Part shown: piece after piece, positions 59,540 through 64,000 of the stretch
How positions within the stretch are numbered: the first letter of the stretch is position 1
How the letters are laid out: every line of letters starts with the position of its first letter
Assembly (NCBI RefSeq): GCF_003347205.1
Contig: NZ_QQBJ01000004.1
Span: forward strand, 310,001 to 374,000
Source: Mycolicibacterium moriokaense
GTDB lineage: Bacteria > Actinomycetota > Actinomycetes > Mycobacteriales > Mycobacteriaceae
Length of the DNA stretch: 64,000 bases
Reading direction: 5' to 3'
Translations under genes and position numbers: made by a program
The notes under the pieces: model-generated
What the model saw: the letters and a program-made list of their open reading frames with translations, nothing else
Databases searched by the model: none
Told to the model about the DNA's origin: nothing

Positions 59540-59553
59540 AGTCTGATCTGACT
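59540..59553. promoter_or_regulatory. Dyad between metal hydrolase and TetR 2
   Basis: AGTC-T-GATC-T-GACT matches its own complement at 12 of 14 positions. It lies in the 73-bp divergent gap between the COG3687 gene and TetR 2 and is a plausible operator for the latter. Confidence 0.4.
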
Positions 59554-59590
59554 TTAGGCCTTGTCACATGAGACTGCCAGAATGTAGGGC

Positions 59591-60277
59591 ATGAGTCCAG
59601 CACGTGTTTATGGCGGGCTGTCCGCAACTCAACGCGATGCGCAGCGCCGCGCACTGCTGATTGACGCCGCGGTCGCGCTCATGGGCAAGCAGGGAGCCGC
59701 CGCGTGCACCGTGACCGCTGTGTGTACGGAGTCAGGAGTGACGAGCCGGTACTTCTACCAGCAGTTTCGCGACAGAGACGCGCTCCTGCGTGCGATGTTC
59801 ACCAAGATCTCCACCACCTTCCAAGCCGTGATCACCAAGGCGATACCGGATGACACCGTTGCTCCTCAAGAACTCGCTTACGCTCCGATAAAGGCCCTGG
59901 TTCAGATGATCGAGAACGATCCCAGCATGGCCCGCATATTGTTTGTCGAATCGGGCGCTGAACCCCTGCTTCGGCAGCTGCGAAGCGAACTGATGTCCGA
60001 ATTTGCGGAGCTCGTCCTCAGAGAGGCCCGCCTGCATCTCGATATACCCAGCGAGGTGATTCAGGTCGCAGATCTCGCCGCTACCTACGGTGTCGGGGGC
60101 CTGTTCGAGATTCTCCGTCGCTGGATAGACGGACAACTAAACCTATCGACCGAAGTGCTTATCGAGCATTGTGCGGGTTTTCTCGGCAGTCTTGGCCTGT
60201 ATACCCTCGGCCAGAAACCTGACCCGGCCGCTTCGCACATCCAGGTCGATATCAACTCCCCTGCGGGCCACAGCTGA
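59591..60277 (+). CDS. TetR-family regulator 2
   Basis: A 228-residue TetR protein. HTH: RRALLIDAAVALMGKQGAAACTVTAVCTESGVTSRYFYQQFRDRDALL. The ligand-binding half has ENDPSMARILFVESGAEPLLRQLR and a C-terminal helix with FLGSLGLYTLG. It is divergent from the COG3687 hydrolase gene and probably controls it. Different in sequence from TetR 1, so the island may have two separately induced parts. Confidence 0.87.
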   Translation: MSPARVYGGLSATQRDAQRRALLIDAAVALMGKQGAAACTVTAVCTESGVTSRYFYQQFRDRDALLRAMFTKISTTFQAVITKAIPDDTVAPQELAYAPIKALVQMIENDPSMARILFVESGAEPLLRQLRSELMSEFAELVLREARLHLDIPSEVIQVADLAATYGVGGLFEILRRWIDGQLNLSTEVLIEHCAGFLGSLGLYTLGQKPDPAASHIQVDINSPAGHS

Positions 60278-60442
60278 TGAGACCGGCGGTCTTTTCGCCG
60301 ACACGCTGCGGCGTCACGCTACCGAAGGCTGGTACACCACGATGTGGTCGAGTACGCGTTTGCTTAGCAAACCCGCCTGTCGGCCCCGGTTTAATCCGAG
60401 CAGCCTGCGCCGGTTGAAAAATGAGCAGATTTACGGGTTGCG

Positions 60443-60988
60443 TCATCCCTCCCAGGGTGGTCGCGCAGTGCAGCGTATTGACGACGCCTTCTGTATGGAG
60501 CTAGTGAAGTGATCCAGCGTGACGACGACGAATAACCCGGACGCGGACGCGACCAGCTGGCCGGTGGCTTCCTCGCGCAATTCTGCCCGCACTTCGAGTT
60601 TCCGGCCGGTTCTGGACACGAGCTCCGCGCTGACCTCGTAGGGAACCCCCAGCAATACCGGCGCGAAGAACTCGGTGTCGAGCTTACGGGTGACGGCCAT
60701 CTCACCGACGACGTAGAGCAGCATGCCCACCGTGTCGTCAAGAACCGTCATGACTGCGCCGCCATGTGCGATCCCGGGTGCGCCGCGATGTCGGCCGTCG
60801 AAGATATGCCTGGCGCCCACCCCGTCGCCACGCCGACGCGCTCGCAGGCGATGACCGTGCGGATTGTCTGTGCCGCAACCAAGGCACCACGGATGGTGCG
60901 CATCGAGGTAGTCGCCGTCGGCGGCGATAACACGATTCTGAAAGTTATGCCACCACGCGATGGCCGAATCTTCTGCTTGCTCGTCGAT
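60443..60988 (-). CDS. PaaI-like hotdog thioesterase lacking a canonical start codon
   Basis: An intact reading frame encodes HHPWCLGCGTDNPHGHRLR followed by FDGRHRGAPGIAHGGAVMTVLDD, the start and active helix of a PaaI/YbgC-type acyl-CoA thioesterase, then a full hotdog to residue about 170. From the in-frame stop TAG (61003-61001) to GTG at 60820 there is no ATG, GTG or TTG. Yet a perfect AGGAGG (61002-60997) lies 5 nt before GTC (60991) and 8 nt before ATC (60988). Translation may begin at ATC, or the start was lost by mutation. Starting at 60820 would remove the conserved N-terminus. Confidence 0.65.
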   Translation of the reverse strand: MDEQAEDSAIAWWHNFQNRVIAADGDYLDAHHPWCLGCGTDNPHGHRLRARRRGDGVGARHIFDGRHRGAPGIAHGGAVMTVLDDTVGMLLYVVGEMAVTRKLDTEFFAPVLLGVPYEVSAELVSRTGRKLEVRAELREEATGQLVASASGLFVVVTLDHFTSSIQKASSIRCTARPPWEG

Positions 60989-61147
60989 GACGAAATCCTC
61001 CTAAATAGGACCACGCAGTGCATGGACCACCATGCGACTGAAGAACTGCGCCGACGTCGGCTGGGCTGATCGCCGGAAGACAGTATGTAAAGGACTCGTT
61101 AGCCCGCCGAGATCATCGCTGCGGTACACCTTCCAGTTCGGTCACTA

Positions 61148-61408
61148 TCAGCCATTTGGTCCTGCCCCGCAATACGCCCTCGACGCTGTCGCCGCATAGC
61201 TCGCCCGATAATGCTCGGGGTCGTCGTCGGTGCTATAGGGGTCATACCAAATCCTGTCCCCCACAGCGGTGACGGTCAACCTCGCCTTCTGCACAAGGGT
61301 CACGAACGTCACCGACCGCGTTCTGGGCGAAGCGCTGAACATCGTCATGCTGCCAATCGAGAAACCAGTAGTCTCCAGGAAACTCGATTGGTTTGAAGTG
61401 CCACTCAC
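61148..61408 (-). pseudogene. Broken second transglutaminase-like gene
   Basis: It begins GTG-SGTSNQSSFLE like the intact gene (MSGENSPYLEPTEFLDW). The homologous stretch WFLDWQHDDVQRFAQNAVGDV is in a shifted frame, and the match returns to the first frame for RIWYDPYSTDDDPEHYRAS and ATASRAYC. It then diverges right after the catalytic Cys and stops (GAGPNG). Two compensating frameshifts and loss of the His/Asp half make it nonfunctional. The GTG overlaps the stop of the BtrH-like gene by 4 bp in the proper operon arrangement. Confidence 0.8.
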
Positions 61409-62505
61409 AGATAGCCTTTCAGATGAGCTTCGATGCCGGTATCGACAGTGCCAACGGATCGACTGGCCGTTTCGAGGGCTTCGACGAGGCGCGTTTCGGC
61501 GTCCGGGATCGTCGCGGCGACTTTGGCCGCAGCTAGACTACGACTCCGTAGCGATGTGCCGGCATCCGTGGCTGCGGCCGCAAGCGTAGACCACGCTTTG
61601 GAAGCATGTCGGGCCGCGGCAGCCGCTTCGGCAGTGGCGGCGTCATCTAGGAGATCGGCGATGTTCTGGCAACCGTGTGCCTGCAGCGTACGAAAGAGCC
61701 CGCCGCCGGTACCGGCTTTCTCGATGAACGCCCCGAGCCCGAACAATGCCGCGGTCAGGGCATCGTCATCGAACAGCGTTGGCCAATGCCCTACGTCATC
61801 GGCGAAGTCCTGCACACCCTTCAAACCGGAAGATTCGACTTCAGCTGCCTCGATGCGCAGTAGCGGCGCACCTACGGCACCGCCGCGCATGAACGCTGCG
61901 CTCGCGGCGAGTGAAGCGGCCGCGATCGGCCCAAGGTCTGGCACTCGCTCTGGCCAGTCGACGTGATATGTGGTGTGCCGGGTAGGTGTGGGAAACCCGA
62001 CCGAGGACCGCGCCCGGCGTAGGTCGTCGTAGGCCACCGTCTGGGTTGTCTCGCGGTCATTATCGACCACATAGGCGACCCGTTGTTCGTCATCGTATCC
62101 GGTGATGACAATGTCGTGACGGCTCATGTGCAATCGGACGCGCAGGTAAGGAAGTTCGCCGATGTCAGCCCAGACCATGACGGGTCGACCTTTGTCGATT
62201 TCGTCGGTCACAAATGCCCATCCCACGTCCGGGTCATCGGTCGATCGCACGACGAACTTTGCGCCAACCCGGGAGAGGTAATCTTGTTCCAGGTCGCTTC
62301 CTCGTCCTACCAGGTACACCTGGGGGAACAACTGCGTAGAGCGGACGTACGAGAAGTCCAAGGCTCCGCCGAGGGTGAAGACCAATCCTTCACTGAGTGC
62401 TTCTGTCCCCCATCCGAGTTGGGCCCATTCAGTAAGGTCACGAAGCGCACCGGAACCACAGTGCCCTCCCCTCCTATGGGGATAGGGAATTTGAATCCTC
62501 GTCAT
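61405..62505 (-). CDS. BtrH N-terminal-domain protein (DUF4872-like)
   Basis: A 366-residue protein. The N-terminal BtrH domain starts with PYPHRRGGHCGSGALRDLTEW (Cys near residue 15, papain-like nucleophile candidate) and contains GEGLVF-type LSEGLVFTLGG and HMSRHDIVITGYDDEQRVAYVVDND (His, Asp). The C-terminal half is an Ala-rich helical DUF4872-like region. BtrH in butirosin synthesis is an acyltransferase taking an acyl chain from a carrier protein. The ATG at 62505 follows GAGAGGAAG. It was once coupled with the transglutaminase-like gene after it. Confidence 0.82.
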   Translation of the reverse strand: MTRIQIPYPHRRGGHCGSGALRDLTEWAQLGWGTEALSEGLVFTLGGALDFSYVRSTQLFPQVYLVGRGSDLEQDYLSRVGAKFVVRSTDDPDVGWAFVTDEIDKGRPVMVWADIGELPYLRVRLHMSRHDIVITGYDDEQRVAYVVDNDRETTQTVAYDDLRRARSSVGFPTPTRHTTYHVDWPERVPDLGPIAAASLAASAAFMRGGAVGAPLLRIEAAEVESSGLKGVQDFADDVGHWPTLFDDDALTAALFGLGAFIEKAGTGGGLFRTLQAHGCQNIADLLDDAATAEAAAAARHASKAWSTLAAAATDAGTSLRSRSLAAAKVAATIPDAETRLVEALETASRSVGTVDTGIEAHLKGYL

Positions 62506-62782
62506 CGCCGCTTCCTCTCTTGTCAGTAGCACTGTTGAGACTCGTCAAAAGCTACGTTTCATCACGGCTTCCCGGCTGACAGTAGGTGCCAACACCAACA
62601 CGCGTGACCGCAGCCAACCTCAGCCGCGCATCTCGACCGCCTATGGCGATGGGGCACATTGACTTTCGATCGCTAGTCCTGCATCAACACGTCAACGGTA
62701 AGAGCCACAGACGCGCAGCACTCAACCGTTGTACTCAGCTCGCTTGCTCCCGTGGTCGCGCTCCCGCGCTTCGGCTGCTTTA
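62506..62782. other. Gap between ADH and BtrH-like genes
   Basis: No gene is supported. It must hold the promoter of the BtrH-like gene and the 3' end region of the dehydrogenase transcript; no clear terminator or operator could be identified. Confidence 0.4.
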
Positions 62783-63889
62783 TCAGAATCGGATGAGTCC
62801 TCGGATGTTGCGGCCCGATCGCATATCCGCGTAGCCTTCGTTGATCTGATCGAGGGTGTACTCACGGGTGATCAGCTCATCCAGCTTGAGGTGTCCGGCG
62901 TTGTAGAGCTCGACGAGCCGCGGGATGTCGTGGGCGGCGTTCGACGAACCGTACAGAGCGCCGCGGATCTGCTTTTCATACAGCGTCAATTCCAGCAGTG
63001 AACCCGACATCGAGGTGTCTTCGGGGTGCCCGATCGCGGTAACGACCACACGGCCGCGTTTACCGACCAAGGACAGCGCCTCGCCGATGTAGGACCCTTC
63101 GGCGACATCGGTGGTCAAGACGCAGACATCGGCGAGTTTGCCGCGGGTGATGTCACTGATCAGTGACCAGGCCTCGTCGATCGTGGCAACGGCATGCGTC
63201 GCACCGAAACCGCCGGCTTGTTCACGCTTGAACGCCACCGGATCGACAGCCACGATGTTCAACGCGCCCGCGATGCGGGCACCCTGAATCGCATTCATGC
63301 CGATGCCACCGGCTCCGATCACTACCACGGTATCCCCGGCACGCACCTCACCGGTGCGCACCGCCGACCCGTACCCGGTCGTCACACCACACCCGATCAA
63401 CGCCGCCTTGTCCAGCGGTGTCCCCTGGTCGATTTTGACCAGAGACGCCTTGGGGACCACGGTGTATTCCGAGAACGTGCCCAGCAGGCACATCTGGCCG
63501 ACGTCCTCACCCCGGGCATGGAAACGGTAAGTGCCGTCGATCTGGGGTCCCATCATGAGCGCGGCACCCAAGTCGCACATGTTCCCCATCCCCCGCGCGC
63601 AATAGGAACAGTGCCCACACGACGGCAGGAACGTCAGGATCACCGAATCGCCCTCGGCGACGTTCTCGACACCCGCACCCACTTCGACCACGGTGCCGGC
63701 ACCCTCGTGGCCACCGACGACGGGCAGCGGAATGGGCAGGTCGCCGGTCACGAGGTGTTCGTCGGAATGGCACAACCCGGTCGCGGTCAGCTGGACGAGC
63801 ACTTCATCGGGGCCGGGAGGATCCAACTCGATGTCCTCGACTTCCCACTTTTCTCCTAGGCCCCACAGCACTGCAGCACGTGTCTTCAT
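62783..63889 (-). CDS. NDMA-dependent-type zinc alcohol dehydrogenase
   Basis: A 368-residue medium-chain zinc dehydrogenase. Catalytic zinc is held by Cys in TATGLCHSDEH, His in VVGGHEGAG and a third Cys in IGCGVTTGYGSAV. Structural zinc is held by CGHCSYCARGMGNMC. The cofactor motif is VVIGAGGIGMNAIQGARIAGA with Asp in VAVDPV. The sequence type is the mycobacterial NDMA-dependent (tightly bound nicotinamide) group. The ATG at 63889 has AAGGAG 6 nt upstream. It probably oxidises an alcohol intermediate. Confidence 0.91.
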   Translation of the reverse strand: MKTRAAVLWGLGEKWEVEDIELDPPGPDEVLVQLTATGLCHSDEHLVTGDLPIPLPVVGGHEGAGTVVEVGAGVENVAEGDSVILTFLPSCGHCSYCARGMGNMCDLGAALMMGPQIDGTYRFHARGEDVGQMCLLGTFSEYTVVPKASLVKIDQGTPLDKAALIGCGVTTGYGSAVRTGEVRAGDTVVVIGAGGIGMNAIQGARIAGALNIVAVDPVAFKREQAGGFGATHAVATIDEAWSLISDITRGKLADVCVLTTDVAEGSYIGEALSLVGKRGRVVVTAIGHPEDTSMSGSLLELTLYEKQIRGALYGSSNAAHDIPRLVELYNAGHLKLDELITREYTLDQINEGYADMRSGRNIRGLIRF

Positions 63890-63935
63890 ATGTGTCTCCT
63901 TAACGTCAGTGTTTCGGTCGCAGTGGATTGATGAT

Positions 63936-64000
63936 TCACGCCAGCGTCTCGATGATGAGGTCACCGTCGCCGAACTGGCGGCGCAGCTTCTTCTTGTCGA
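63936..64000 (-). CDS. C-terminal end of a gene cut by the window (possible CoA ligase)
   Basis: Only the last 20 codons are visible, reading DKKKLRRQFGDGDLIIETLA and a stop. The DKKKLRR string resembles the Lys-containing end of AMP-forming ligases (GK-DKK-LR), which would suit this island, but too little is visible to be sure. It lies 46 bp upstream of the alcohol dehydrogenase on the same strand. Confidence 0.4.
   Translation of the reverse strand, partial: DKKKLRRQFGDGDLIIETLA

Overview
This is high-GC actinobacterial DNA, almost certainly from a fast-growing environmental Mycobacterium (Mycolicibacterium). It carries the complete Pup-proteasome gene set (pup, dop, mpa, prcBA), a mycothiol synthesis gene (mshC), MTB12/LppK-type mycobacterial antigens and lipoproteins, and a gene order from prcA to the M20 peptidase that follows the M. 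tuberculosis Rv2109c-Rv2141c block as I remember it. A GlcP-like sugar permease sits beside hisE, as in M. smegmatis. Assignments and synteny rest on recall of family sequences; no search was run.

1-36.9 kb, conserved chromosomal core. prcA-prcB-pup-dop read leftward, followed by two paralogous membrane proteins and mpa. Next come a pair of MTB12-type secreted proteins, DUF503, trmI, a RecB-like nuclease and an acyl-CoA thioesterase. An inserted arsR-AHSA1-flavodoxin operon lies behind a tandem palindromic operator. Then follow a MerA-like flavoprotein, hisGE, glcP, a HAD phosphatase and metH. metH is a surprise: it is of the E. coli type and is preceded by an S-adenosylhomocysteine (SAH) riboswitch whose pseudoknot competes with a hairpin that hides the ribosome binding site. 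The core ends with PAC2, a DUF1254 lipoprotein, mshC, cysQ, uppP, lppL, pyrD, a PEBP protein and an M20 peptidase.

36.9-45.2 kb, mobile DNA at tRNA-Leu(GAG). A serine integrase reads into the tRNA gene, so its last five codons and its stop lie inside the tRNA 3' end. Behind it are a small protein, a RepSA-like rolling-circle initiator, an FtsK/TraSA-like translocase, an SCO3933-type regulator, and an XRE(DUF5919)-NUDIX-HD cassette. Together these make an actinomycete integrative and conjugative element (AICE). Its far end is not visible; a decayed IS110 transposase fragment follows.

45.2-64 kb, accessory catabolic island. It looks visibly less GC-rich than the core. It encodes an acyl-CoA dehydrogenase, an acyl-CoA ligase, a transglutaminase-like protein, a cytochrome P450, three different Baeyer-Villiger monooxygenases, an HSL-type esterase, a ferritin-like (diiron) protein, an SDR, two TetR regulators, a COG3687 metal-dependent hydrolase, a hotdog thioesterase lacking a normal start codon, a BtrH-like protein coupled to a broken second transglutaminase-like copy, and an NDMA-type alcohol dehydrogenase. 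The logic is hydroxylation (P450), alcohol to ketone (SDR/ADH), ketone to ester (BVMO), ester hydrolysis (esterase), CoA activation (ligase) and beta-oxidation (dehydrogenase). This suggests breakdown of a cyclic or branched ketone, terpenoid or steroid-like compound, loosely reminiscent of the M. tuberculosis mymA locus. The substrate cannot be read from the sequence.
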